A stretch of 64,000 bases of DNA from Desulfopila sp. IMCC35008 (GTDB lineage Bacteria; Desulfobacterota; Desulfobulbia; Desulfobulbales; Desulfocapsaceae), in contig NZ_CP050700.1 of NCBI RefSeq assembly GCF_010646885.2, forward strand, positions 1,762,501 to 1,826,500, written 5' to 3'. Made by a program: the position numbers and the translations under genes. Of this stretch, positions 18,356-26,722 are shown in pieces (within the stretch, counting starts at the first letter, position 1; every line of letters starts with the position of its first letter). The notes under the pieces are model-generated. The model searched no databases and was not told the origin of the DNA. It saw only the letters and a program-made list of their open reading frames with translations.

Positions 18356-18731
18356 TCAAATCAAGATTTCTAAAAAATCGCTGAGCTTCAACCAAGCCAG
18401 ATATTAGAGATTTATAACACGTATATTTTTGCAGTGGACGTGCAACAGAAACTACTTGATATGAAATGAGAATCCGTGCAAACATGACCGTTTACAACAA
18501 ACTAGGATAGAATGAAAGAGAAGAACAGGCAGACAGAGTTTTTGAACCAAGAAGCCATCATTAAAGAGAAGAAATCTAACTTGACGAACACTTCTGTAGT
18601 TAATGCACCAACGAGCACTCATGATGTGAACAACAACGCCAGTCAAACAACTGCAAATAGTGTCTCCCCGTTTGATTCAGATAAAGCCTTACCAATAATG
18701 AATACTATGACTGGACTCTAAGACGATGTTT
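18356..18731. other. intergenic region, possible small plus-strand ORF
   Basis: A 69-codon plus-strand frame at 18512-18721 (MKEKNRQTEFLNQ) has AGGA 5 nt before its ATG, but it is low-complexity, polar and without similarity I recognise; it could be a small gene or chance. Nothing else is seen in this stretch. Confidence 0.3.
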
Positions 18732-19409
18732 CTACTCATTTTTGAAAAATTGTTCTATTTCCTTATTAGTATTATGAAGATGCGCATTAGTCATTTCTCT
18801 CTTTTTACCATCTTCAGTGTAAAGATAACCAGAAACAGCCTTATTGTTTTCAAATGTAATTACTCGTTCTAGAAACCCTGATCTGTAGTATTCATTTATC
18901 CAAAGAAGATTGCCTTCTTTGAAAAGCGATTCAGAACCAAGCTCTCCACCGCCCCAATAAGTCAATGTTATACCATCTCGTACATCATTTTTGAATTTCT
19001 CTTCAATCATTACCGTTCCATCAAGATCATATAGTACTTTTGTACCATTTTTCTTGCCATCAACGTATGTTGTTTCTGCCATAATCTTGTTTTCGCCTAT
19101 ATAATAATCTCTTTCCAAACCATCTTTTTTATTATCTTTATAATTTGTTACACTCAGTAACGAACCATTTTCGTTATAAAGTTTATCTATGCCACTCTTC
19201 TCCCCATCAATGAATGTTGTTTCTCTTTGTAAGGACCCATCTTTATTATAATTTCTTTCTAAACCATTTTTTATGCCATCAATGTATTGAGTTTCAGTTT
19301 TCAACTCGCCAGAATCATAAAACTCTTTTTTTACTTCTAAAATAGTAGCGAATGCACTAAAACAAAAGAATATAGATATGATTAGAATACTAGCCTGTAA
19401 AGCTTTCAT
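18732..19409 (-). CDS. Exported MORN-type repeat protein
   Basis: A 225-aa protein with a signal peptide (MKALQASILIISIFFCFSAFA) followed by tandem repeats of about 23 residues of the form YxDGxKNGxxxxYxxDGxLxxE (for example QYIDGIKNGLERNYNKDGSL, TFIDGEKSGIDKLYNENGSL, TYVDGKKNGTKVLYDLDGTV). These are MORN_2/YwqK-type repeats, known from exported or surface proteins and from some antitoxin annotations whose basis is weak. The protein is probably periplasmic. It sits between two clamp-loader relics, as another cargo gene of the element. Its biochemical role is unknown. Confidence 0.8.
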   Translation of the reverse strand: MKALQASILIISIFFCFSAFATILEVKKEFYDSGELKTETQYIDGIKNGLERNYNKDGSLQRETTFIDGEKSGIDKLYNENGSLLSVTNYKDNKKDGLERDYYIGENKIMAETTYVDGKKNGTKVLYDLDGTVMIEEKFKNDVRDGITLTYWGGGELGSESLFKEGNLLWINEYYRSGFLERVITFENNKAVSGYLYTEDGKKREMTNAHLHNTNKEIEQFFKNE

Positions 19410-19596
19410 AGTAATTTCCTTTTCAAAAAAATTTAAAGAATCTAAATAAATTCACCTATAAAGCGAACATATAACATAAAATACACTTACGAATTGTTAT
19501 ATCAACACCTTACAATCACGTTCCATTTAAGCATTACCACGATTTAAAACCAACACATTACTCACAGACATCAAAGCCATTGTATCAGTTTATTTT
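19410..19596. repeat. Intergenic region with a segment repeated downstream of the intact clamp-loader gene
   Basis: 19496-19542 (GTTATATCAACACCTTACAAT, then ATTACCACGA) matches 22063-22109 (GTTATGTCAAGACCTTACAA, then ATTACTACGA). Both lie just beyond a clamp-loader 3' end on the minus strand, so the duplicated unit included the gene's downstream flank. The rest of the stretch is the leader of the MORN gene. Confidence 0.6.
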
Positions 19597-19670
19597 TCAC
19601 AGCTTTTCGTTTATGAATCTTATTATATCGTATCCTGAAGAATCAGTAAAATTGCTTACCTGATTAACAA
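19597..19670 (-). pseudogene. Second relic of the clamp-loader-like ATPase (C-terminal tail)
   Basis: The minus strand encodes VNQVSNFTDSSGYDIIRFIN then EKL and a stop, matching the C-terminal part VVNMVKGFYESKGYDIRNFI of the intact protein. Only about 25 codons are recognisable. It is placed 5' to the MORN gene and 3' to the T5orf172 gene, making it the third member of the clamp-loader series. Short length lowers certainty, but the matching 3' flank supports it. Confidence 0.65.
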
Positions 19671-19796
19671 GATCGTCGCCTTTACGAATCACTTCTTAGC
19701 TATTAAGCGATGAACCACAACGAGCATAAAAAAAACTTATAGATGTTTCGTGTCAAGAGATAAATGCTATACTTTGTCTTTATAGTAATCGTAATA
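19671..19796. other. intergenic region after the T5orf172 gene
   Basis: About 125 bp between the T5orf172 stop and the clamp-loader relic. No hairpin or gene was recognised. Confidence 0.35.
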
Positions 19797-21671
19797 TTAG
19801 AACCAAGTGTTTGACCCATATTTTTCTTTTGCCATTTGTTTAAGCGTATCTTCTTTATATGTATTCATATACATTTCACCTATTGAGTATAAATGTTTAA
19901 TTTTTTCTTCAAGTGCCAGGTTGTTTTTTGATGAAGGGTTAGTATTTATTCTATCTCTAATTTGATCACATTGAGAGGCAAGATGTCTGACTTTTTTAGT
20001 GATATGATTTTTGAAAAATTGAATATTGTAATCTCCTAAGCAATCAAAACTTTTGTCACTATATTTAATGCAGTATAGTGGGTAACCTTCTAAATATTTT
20101 TCAACCAACCTGTTCTTTTCAATTTCTATCCAATCTATTTCTAAAGAATCAGGCTCTTCATCAAGTTCATCCAAAATTTTTGAATGAAAAAATTCTCTGC
20201 TATTTGATATCCTATAATTATTTAATTTATCATGTAAATATTTTTCATAGTTCAGACTAGTTTTACATCTCCAAAGCTTTTCTATTTTAAAAGGAGTCGG
20301 AACACCAGTACTTTGCAACTCTTTTAATCTTCTTTTGATATCATTTGTCTTTCCTACTTTAACTATGTCAGGCATAGACTCATTGCTCAAAATGTATACA
20401 TACTCAGTCGAAGCATTTTCAGAATGACTGACCACATAATTGCTTTGAAAATGATCATTTACAGTTGTTTCCAATTCTGTATATGCGTCATGAATGTCTT
20501 TAAAGAATTGTCCGTATATCTCGCTTTCATAAAATTCAAATATATTTTTATCTGCGAACTCAAAATCGCATCTATCTATTGTTTTCAAGTTAGCTATAAA
20601 ATCCTTATACTGATCTAATGTTACATGTTCAAACTCATCAACTACATATTTTTTCCATTTGACAATTATCCATTCAATATTTTTATATTGTTCAGTAGAG
20701 ATTGCACCGTTTTCCGAAGATGCTATAAATGACTGAACGAATGTCCCAATACAGGCACTATAGATAAAATCAGAACCTTCACTTAATAGTTTAATAATAC
20801 TTTCATACTCATTTTTGCCAACATGATCTTTTGATAAGATATCACCTACTTTCTCCTGCACAATCGTTAAATTTTCACTGATTTCGTCTAAAGGGTCACC
20901 TCTTAATGATGTATCATTAGCGGTGTAATCTGAATTTTGCAGTTTAATACCAACTTTAGGTGACTCTATTGATTCTATGTATAACAGAGATTCTTTCTCT
21001 ACTTTTTTTCGGAGTTCTATGCTGGTGTTGTAATACCACGTGAAATATTTATCGAAAACTGCGTCCTGATAAAAACTTTTAACATCTTTACCATCAATCA
21101 TTAACCTGTTGGCATCTATACTCTCTATTTTCTTAACAAATTCTTCATACTTAGTTGAATCAACATGTTTACAATTGTCATTGTCAGATTTATATCTATT
21201 TAAAATTTCCTCAAGAGGACATAAGTTGGTTTTAAAAAAACTATTATCTTTTATAACAAAATTTAAAGATCCTATAAATATACTTACGGATGAAGTGTAT
21301 ATTTCCTCAAGAAATTTATCAATATGACAGAATGCCCTTTCAAACGATTTATCAGATAACTCTTCGCTAATGTCACTTTCTACTTTATTATTTACTTCCT
21401 GATATAAAACAGATAATTTATCTTCGACTAATAAATACCTAGAATGAATCTTCTTTTTAATGTCTATAGTGTAGTTCAGTTCAATTGATTCTGGATCCTT
21501 ATTGTATTTTCCATCTATACTATTCTCATATTTTATATCTTCTACCTTAGAGTTGAGCACCTCCTCTTCATTGCGATTATATTTTCCTTTTGATTCATGA
21601 ATATCCTTATCACCGTGTTGCTTCGCTAAAAGCAGTTTAGTGAAAATGTTTCTCAAATTCCACATATACAA
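19797..21671 (-). CDS. Protein with a C-terminal T5orf172 (GIY-YIG-like) domain
   Basis: A 624-aa soluble, acidic protein. Residues about 422-500 (EYVYILSNESMPDIVKVGKT, DIKRRLKELQSTGVPTPF, then YEKYLHDKLNNYR and SREFFH) match the T5orf172/MUG113 group of GIY-YIG-like nuclease domains, with the conserved KVGKT, R, TGVP and E...LH positions. The first 400 residues are helical and not recognised; they contain internally similar segments (DISEELSDKSFERAFCHIDK and DILSKDHVGKNEYESIIKLL contexts) that may be repeats. The last 120 residues are helical. T5orf172 domains occur in phage proteins and defence genes, so a nuclease effector is possible. It lies between two clamp-loader copies as cargo. Confidence 0.72.
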   Translation of the reverse strand: MYMWNLRNIFTKLLLAKQHGDKDIHESKGKYNRNEEEVLNSKVEDIKYENSIDGKYNKDPESIELNYTIDIKKKIHSRYLLVEDKLSVLYQEVNNKVESDISEELSDKSFERAFCHIDKFLEEIYTSSVSIFIGSLNFVIKDNSFFKTNLCPLEEILNRYKSDNDNCKHVDSTKYEEFVKKIESIDANRLMIDGKDVKSFYQDAVFDKYFTWYYNTSIELRKKVEKESLLYIESIESPKVGIKLQNSDYTANDTSLRGDPLDEISENLTIVQEKVGDILSKDHVGKNEYESIIKLLSEGSDFIYSACIGTFVQSFIASSENGAISTEQYKNIEWIIVKWKKYVVDEFEHVTLDQYKDFIANLKTIDRCDFEFADKNIFEFYESEIYGQFFKDIHDAYTELETTVNDHFQSNYVVSHSENASTEYVYILSNESMPDIVKVGKTNDIKRRLKELQSTGVPTPFKIEKLWRCKTSLNYEKYLHDKLNNYRISNSREFFHSKILDELDEEPDSLEIDWIEIEKNRLVEKYLEGYPLYCIKYSDKSFDCLGDYNIQFFKNHITKKVRHLASQCDQIRDRINTNPSSKNNLALEEKIKHLYSIGEMYMNTYKEDTLKQMAKEKYGSNTWF

Positions 21672-22136
21672 TTCCTTTCTATATTCTTTTTATTCATTTA
21701 TACGTCTGTATGCATATCTAATCCTTTCTTGTTTTACTTTGCTTATACTTTTCATCGAAGATATATAGAAAAACGATAGATTAGCATGAATTGTAAAAAA
21801 ACTATTTATAGGGTTACAATCATTTGCACAAGTGAATCAAATCTGTAGGACACATGAATCATCATATTCCTTACTCACCTAAGTATCTTTTTTTAAAGCA
21901 CTAGCATAGATGATGATTGCTAACAGAAGAATCAACACTCTTTTAGCATTTATTATCTTCTCCAAAATGCAGACAGCTTATAATACAACATTAAATCAGA
22001 CCTATATTGATAAAACTACAATTATTAAAGATAAAGCACCTCTCAACCTACACTTATAATATGTTATGTCAAGACCTTACAATAACTTTATAATTTAATA
22101 TTACTACGATGTATCACCCGTACGCTTCCACTCACA
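21672..22136. other. intergenic region between T5orf172 gene and clamp-loader gene
   Basis: About 465 bp of AT-rich DNA. It holds the repeated segment 22063-22109 described with the clamp-loader copies. No coding frame of note, tRNA or clear promoter was recognised; the leader of the T5orf172 gene must lie at the low-coordinate end. Confidence 0.4.
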
Positions 22137-22793
22137 TTAAAGCACGTTGTGTCTGTTCACCTTGCTCTGTAATTCATTGATGAAATTTCTTATGTCATAG
22201 CCTTTTGATTCATAAAAGCCCTTAACCATATTTACAACCCATTTCTCAGAATATGACACATCTTGGCTGTCAAGTATGAATAGAACACGCTCCAGCATTA
22301 ACTTACCAACTTCTATTTTCTCATAGTCACGTATCTCAAAATCAATTTCTATTGTCCTACTCCGTATCCCTTCATGAATACGACTCACATCATTTGCTAT
22401 CAAGATGCTTGCTTGAATACCTGTCTTGTAACCTTCAAGAGATTTGAGCATTTCTTTTTGAACAGCAGCGAGCAACATATCAGCCTCGTCTATGAAAGCA
22501 ATGTATTTAGAGCCTAATACGCTTGTAATAGAATTGATTTCATACAATGATCTTATATCGTCCATTCCTCTTGTCTTAGCTGTCAAAGCATGAACATCTA
22601 AACTGTCTATCAAGATTTCAGCGAATGAAGTCTTACCAACACCATGCCCACCAACCAGTAAAAGATTTTGAAGCTGACCTGATTCAATAATCTTGTAACC
22701 GATCTCCTTGATTCTTGAGCTTACAACTAGCTCATCAAGTGTCTTTGCTCTATACTTCTCTGTCCATTGCGATAAATTTACGTTCCTTGTCAT
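22137..22793 (-). CDS. Clamp-loader-like AAA+ ATPase (RFC/T4 gp44 type), short form
   Basis: A 218-aa protein with WTEKYRAKTLDELV at the N-terminus, the pattern that opens sliding-clamp loader subunits. It has Walker A GGHGVGKT (about residues 46-53), Walker B YIAFIDEAD (about 94-102), and EGIRSRTIEIDF, equivalent to the SRC Arg-finger motif with Thr in place of Cys. Clamp loaders open the ring clamp for DNA polymerase. The usual length is about 310-330 aa; this protein lacks most of the C-terminal collar domain that holds the pentamer together. No clamp or second subunit is visible. It may work with host DnaX, or have been reused as a regulator. Two decayed copies lie downstream. Confidence 0.75.
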   Translation of the reverse strand: MTRNVNLSQWTEKYRAKTLDELVVSSRIKEIGYKIIESGQLQNLLLVGGHGVGKTSFAEILIDSLDVHALTAKTRGMDDIRSLYEINSITSVLGSKYIAFIDEADMLLAAVQKEMLKSLEGYKTGIQASILIANDVSRIHEGIRSRTIEIDFEIRDYEKIEVGKLMLERVLFILDSQDVSYSEKWVVNMVKGFYESKGYDIRNFINELQSKVNRHNVL

Positions 22794-22880
22794 TTCCTTG
22801 CTCGTTCCTTTTCTTTTTATGTGTTTAATTATTCAATTCTAATTTCCATTAACAACAATTGTGAAGCTCACAGATATATT

Positions 22881-22910
22881 AGCGATTTACCTTTTGATTG
22901 ATAAATCGCT
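22881..22910. terminator. Hairpin after the 144-aa gene
   Basis: A perfect 9-bp stem AGCGATTTA/TAAATCGCT with a 12-nt loop lies 12 bp after the stop of the minus-strand gene at 22922. There is no strong T-run, so it may be a weak terminator or an RNA-stability structure. Confidence 0.5.
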
Positions 22911-22921
22911 AAATTAGTTCA

Positions 22922-23344
22922 CTACTGTATTGTTTTCAATATGCTCCTCACACTATTTTTATTAATCTTATATAAGTAATCATAATGACTCTCCACAAAC
23001 TCTATAATATCCATACCAACAATGGTAATCATATCATAAAGAACTTCCTCACCATTTTTATTTACAAAAAAACACATATTAATATTATCTTCGGCTCCAT
23101 GTTGATATTGCAGTTCATAACGACTCACTTCTATCAATCGACTTTCTATCTCGATAAGGCAAAAACTAAATTCATAATTTTTCCCATTTCTTATATCTTC
23201 GCAAGATATCTTAATCATATCATAATAAAAATCCCTTTGAACGACTTCAACATTATCAATACTTGAGCATATTTCATAAAGATTTTGAAACGGATTATAA
23301 TAAAAATTGATACTGCTCCAAATTTTTGCACTTTCTTTATCCAT
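22922..23344 (-). CDS. Hypothetical protein, about 140 aa
   Basis: A small, acidic, soluble protein (MDKESAKIWSSINFYYNPFQ) of mixed alpha/beta type, with no family I recognise. The ATG at 23344 has GGTGGAG 6 nt before it and is preferred to the in-frame GTG at 23356 and ATG at 23350. It follows the IS-interrupted gene by about 70 bp in the same direction, so they were probably co-transcribed before the insertion. It could be an immunity or accessory protein of that locus; this is a guess. Confidence 0.6.
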   Translation of the reverse strand: MDKESAKIWSSINFYYNPFQNLYEICSSIDNVEVVQRDFYYDMIKISCEDIRNGKNYEFSFCLIEIESRLIEVSRYELQYQHGAEDNINMCFFVNKNGEEVLYDMITIVGMDIIEFVESHYDYLYKINKNSVRSILKTIQ

Positions 23345-23652
23345 GTTCATCTCCACCTAACTTGACATTTATATTGTTATTTACACGACAACACCCAACA
23401 CTCTAATAATTGTTAATTACTTGCCAAATAATTAAATAAGTTTGAGTATACTATTTTTGGCTCAACGGAAGGTGTCAGCGGCGTTCTGGAACTACCCCTA
23501 ACCGGGCGGCTTGAAAATACGTAATCCGTCTTCTTCGTTTTACTTCTCACCAAGTGTGTAACACTCTCTTCTTCCTGCTTCTTTTTCTTCCTTTTTTCTT
23601 ACCTGTTACAGTTCAAAATCAGTAAACATATCCCTCAGGAGGACACAGGGAT

Positions 23653-24225
23653 ATGGCACGGTCACGACGACGGAAATGTAAGCATTGCCGGGAGTTATTC
23701 ATCCCGGATCATCGTAACAGAAATAAGCAGCGCTACTGCTCCAAACCGGAATGCAGGGTGGCAAGCAAAGCTGCCGCCCAGGAGAAGTGGCTGCAAAAAG
23801 AGGAAAACAAAAACTACTTTCGGGGACCGGATAATGTCCGTCGTGTACAGGCATGGAGAGAGCACAATCCAGGGTACCGGCAAAAGCAGCGATTAAGACG
23901 AAATGCGTTACAAGATCACTCGTCTGGAAATAACAAAAGAAAACAAGAGGATAAGCCAAAGTTAACGAAAGAGCCGTTACAAGATCTCTTGACGAGCTAT
24001 CCCATCGTACTTGTGGGCCTATTGGCACATTTTAGCGGTTCACTGTTACAAGATGACATTGTCCATACCGGCCTTCGTCTGCAACAATTGGGGCGGGATA
24101 TTCTTACCGAACCATCAATAGATAAAGGAGGTCGTCATGACAGTAGAAAAACAACCCATACTTCCGCACATGATCCGCAGGGTGCCGGAACAGTTCAGCT
24201 GGCTGGATCACCGCCTGGTCCGTGA
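23653..24225 (+). CDS. IS21-associated Cys-rich protein
   Basis: A 190-aa basic protein with an N-terminal zinc-finger-like motif: CKHCRELFIPDHRNRNKQRY, then CSKPEC (CX2C...CX4C). The segment NKQRYCSKPECRVASKAAAQ is reminiscent of small IS-associated proteins found before istA in some IS21-type elements. AGGAGG lies 11 nt before the ATG. The last 30 residues overlap the next gene in another frame and may be non-native. Likely DNA-binding; whether it is needed for transposition is unknown. Confidence 0.65.
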   Translation: MARSRRRKCKHCRELFIPDHRNRNKQRYCSKPECRVASKAAAQEKWLQKEENKNYFRGPDNVRRVQAWREHNPGYRQKQRLRRNALQDHSSGNNKRKQEDKPKLTKEPLQDLLTSYPIVLVGLLAHFSGSLLQDDIVHTGLRLQQLGRDILTEPSIDKGGRHDSRKTTHTSAHDPQGAGTVQLAGSPPGP

Positions 24226-24523
24226 GAAGTACATCGATCAGCTCAGCCACCAGGCATCGGCGCTGTACTTGTTCCTGGTTACGGTCTCAGACAATCAGGG
24301 ACTGAGTTATTACAGTGAGAAAACCCTGAGCAAGCGGCTCAACATGGACACTCTCAGCCTGGCGGAAGCCAGGAGTATTCTGGTGCAGCACCGCCTGGTC
24401 GCGTACCGGAAGCCGTTATACCAAGTGCTGGCCCTGGAACAGCCCAGAGAACTGGCGCAGACGGATTCCGAGGCAACTTCACTCGGACAGATCCTGCAGC
24501 AACTGGCGGGAGGGGTACGATGA
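24137..24523 (+). CDS. IS21-associated accessory protein, winged-helix-like
   Basis: A 128-aa protein with a good ribosome-binding site (GGAGG, 5 nt before the ATG). The pattern ASALYLFLVTVSDNQGLSYY, then SEKTLSKRLNMDTLSLAEAR resembles a helix-turn-helix of the replication-initiator/GntR type. Its stop overlaps the istA start by 4 bp (ATGA), which implies translational coupling. Function probably regulatory within the IS; not a canonical IS21 gene. Confidence 0.6.
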   Translation: MTVEKQPILPHMIRRVPEQFSWLDHRLVREKYIDQLSHQASALYLFLVTVSDNQGLSYYSEKTLSKRLNMDTLSLAEARSILVQHRLVAYRKPLYQVLALEQPRELAQTDSEATSLGQILQQLAGGVR

Positions 24524-25983
24524 TAACGTACGAGCAGTACTGCCGGATAAAATCCTACAGGGAAGAAGGGTTGAAAGCGGGTCAGATCGCAGAAAAGCTT
24601 GCGCTTAACCCCCGTACCGTCTCCAAGTGGATGGAACGAAATGGCTACCAGCCAAGGTTACCGGGCCATCGGACAAGTAAACTCGACCCCTATAAATGCG
24701 ACATCCTGTCCATGCTGGAGCGACACCCTTTTACCGCCGCCCAGGTTTTCCAAAAGATCAAGGATCAAGGTTTTGACGGAGGCTATACCATCGTCAAAGA
24801 GTATGTCCGGAAAGTCCGGCCGAAACGGCATAAGCCTTATCTGAAGCTGAGCTTTGGCCCAGGTGAGTGTGCACAGGTGGACTGGGGCTCTTATGGCTCC
24901 ATTCGCGTTGGAAGCACCCGGAGGCGGTTAAGCTTTTTTGTCATGGTGCTCTGTCACAGCCGCATGATGTATGCGGAGTTTACCGTCTCCCAGACCATGG
25001 AGCACTTTCTCGGTTGCCATCAGCGTGCCCTGCAGTACTTCGGCGGCGTACCCGACAAAATCATGGTCGATAACCTCAAGTCGGCGGTGCTGAGAAGGGT
25101 CACCGGACAAGCCCCGGTATTCAACCCAAAGTATCTGGATTTTGCAAACTACTACGGCTTCACCATTGTTCCCTGTGGTGTCGGTAAAGGTAACGAGAAA
25201 GGCATCGTAGAGAATGCTGTCGGTTACATCAAGAAGAACTTCCTGGCGGGACTCGATCCCGGTGACTTCAAGACCGTAAATCCGGCCGCTGCCCACTGGC
25301 TCGCCAACATTGCCAACGTCAGAAACCATGGGGAAACACGGAAAAGACCGAAGGATATGTTCGCAGAGGAGCAGCTGTCCGGGTTGCCGTCCGAACCCTA
25401 CGATATCGGTACGGTCTCCCAGATACGAGCAACCAGCCAGTTCCGCATAACCCTCGACACCAACCGTTATTCCGTCCCGGCGGAATATGCCGGAATCCGG
25501 CTGACGATGAAGACCTACCCGGACCGACTCTGCATCTATCATGACAACAAACTTATCGCCAGGCACACCAGAAGTTACGACAGGCATCAGGACATAGAGG
25601 ATCCTGATCACCCGAAAGCACTGCTGCAACAGCGCCGTAAGGCTAAGGATCAGAAGGTCCTTATGCGCTTTCTGGCCCTGTCTTCACTCTCGGAACAGTA
25701 CCACCAGGGGCTTGTCGAGAAAAACCTCAACACAATGCATCATATCAGGAAAATCGTCGGGTTATCGGAAATCTACTCGAAAGAGCGGGTGGCACGAGCC
25801 ATGGCGGATGCCTTGGAGTTCCGGGCTTTCTCCTGTGACTATATCGCCAATCTCCTTGAGCAGAGAAAATACTTCACAGAACCACAGGGTGCCCTGCACC
25901 TGACCAGATCTTCCGACCTCCTGGATCTTGAACTCAAAGAGCCAAATATGGACGTGTACGCAAAGGGGAAAAAGGATGAATAG
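24520..25983 (+). CDS. istA: IS21-family transposase IstA
   Basis: A 487-aa DDE transposase. The N-terminal helix-turn-helix is EGLKAGQIAEKLALNPRTVS; the catalytic residues are found in AQVDWGSYG (first Asp), IMVDNLKS (second Asp) and KGIVENAV (Glu). A C-terminal beta-barrel follows. Length and motif order match IstA. It overlaps istB by 8 bp, the usual IS21 coupling. Confidence 0.96.
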   Translation: MITYEQYCRIKSYREEGLKAGQIAEKLALNPRTVSKWMERNGYQPRLPGHRTSKLDPYKCDILSMLERHPFTAAQVFQKIKDQGFDGGYTIVKEYVRKVRPKRHKPYLKLSFGPGECAQVDWGSYGSIRVGSTRRRLSFFVMVLCHSRMMYAEFTVSQTMEHFLGCHQRALQYFGGVPDKIMVDNLKSAVLRRVTGQAPVFNPKYLDFANYYGFTIVPCGVGKGNEKGIVENAVGYIKKNFLAGLDPGDFKTVNPAAAHWLANIANVRNHGETRKRPKDMFAEEQLSGLPSEPYDIGTVSQIRATSQFRITLDTNRYSVPAEYAGIRLTMKTYPDRLCIYHDNKLIARHTRSYDRHQDIEDPDHPKALLQQRRKAKDQKVLMRFLALSSLSEQYHQGLVEKNLNTMHHIRKIVGLSEIYSKERVARAMADALEFRAFSCDYIANLLEQRKYFTEPQGALHLTRSSDLLDLELKEPNMDVYAKGKKDE

Positions 25984-26722
25984 CAAACCGCAACACCTCA
26001 CAGAGCAACTCGACTATCTCAAGCTGAGATTTATGGAAAACAATCACGAAGAACTTGCAGCGACGGCGGCCGGAAACGGTTGGAGCCACCAGGAATACTT
26101 TGAGCAACTTATCCGCGGGGAGACAGATCTGCGCTGGGACAATGCCATTCAGCGCCGGATCAGAATGGCTCGCTTCCCCGTCATTAAAACCCTCGATCAG
26201 TTCGAGTGGAACTGGCCGGAGCAAATCAACGAAATGCAAGTGAAGCACCTCTTCCGGCACAACTTTATTGCCGATAAAGCCAATGCCATCCTCCTTGGCG
26301 GCGTCGGCCTGGGTAAAACCCATCTTGCAACCGCTATCGGCTATGAAGCTTGCCTGCGTGGTTACTCCGTACTGTTTACTACGGCGGTTGATGTGATCAA
26401 CACTTTGTCCGCTGCTCAAACAGGCGGACAACTGAAAACATGTCTAAAAAAATATCTCAAACCTTCCTTGCTGATACTCGACGAACTTGGGTACCTGCCA
26501 ATAGATAAACGAGGAGCCGATCTGCTCTTCCAGGTGATCAGTAAACGGTATGAGAATGGAGCGATACTCATTACATCAAATCGGGCTTACAAGGACTGGC
26601 CGGCTATCTTCAATGATGATGCGACACTGACATCGGCAATGCTGGACAGACTCCTGCATCATGCGGATACGGTTGTTATTGAGGGGAAAAGTTACAGAAT
26701 GAAGGCGCAGGTAGAAATGTAA
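25976..26722 (+). CDS. istB: IS21-family transposition helper ATPase IstB
   Basis: A 248-aa AAA+ protein beginning at the ATG at 25976 (MNSKPQHLTEQLDYLK), 8 bp inside istA; the frame is open from 25928 but that part lies within istA. It has Walker A GGVGLGKTHLA and Walker B LLILDELGYLP, related to DnaC/DnaA. IstB oligomerises on target DNA and stimulates IstA. Confidence 0.96.
   Translation: MNSKPQHLTEQLDYLKLRFMENNHEELAATAAGNGWSHQEYFEQLIRGETDLRWDNAIQRRIRMARFPVIKTLDQFEWNWPEQINEMQVKHLFRHNFIADKANAILLGGVGLGKTHLATAIGYEACLRGYSVLFTTAVDVINTLSAAQTGGQLKTCLKKYLKPSLLILDELGYLPIDKRGADLLFQVISKRYENGAILITSNRAYKDWPAIFNDDATLTSAMLDRLLHHADTVVIEGKSYRMKAQVEM

Noticed and set aside
18285-18485. 66-codon minus-strand frame in the decayed clamp-loader copy
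   Set aside because: It reads the pseudogene in the wrong frame; homology lies in the other frames, broken by a stop and a frameshift.
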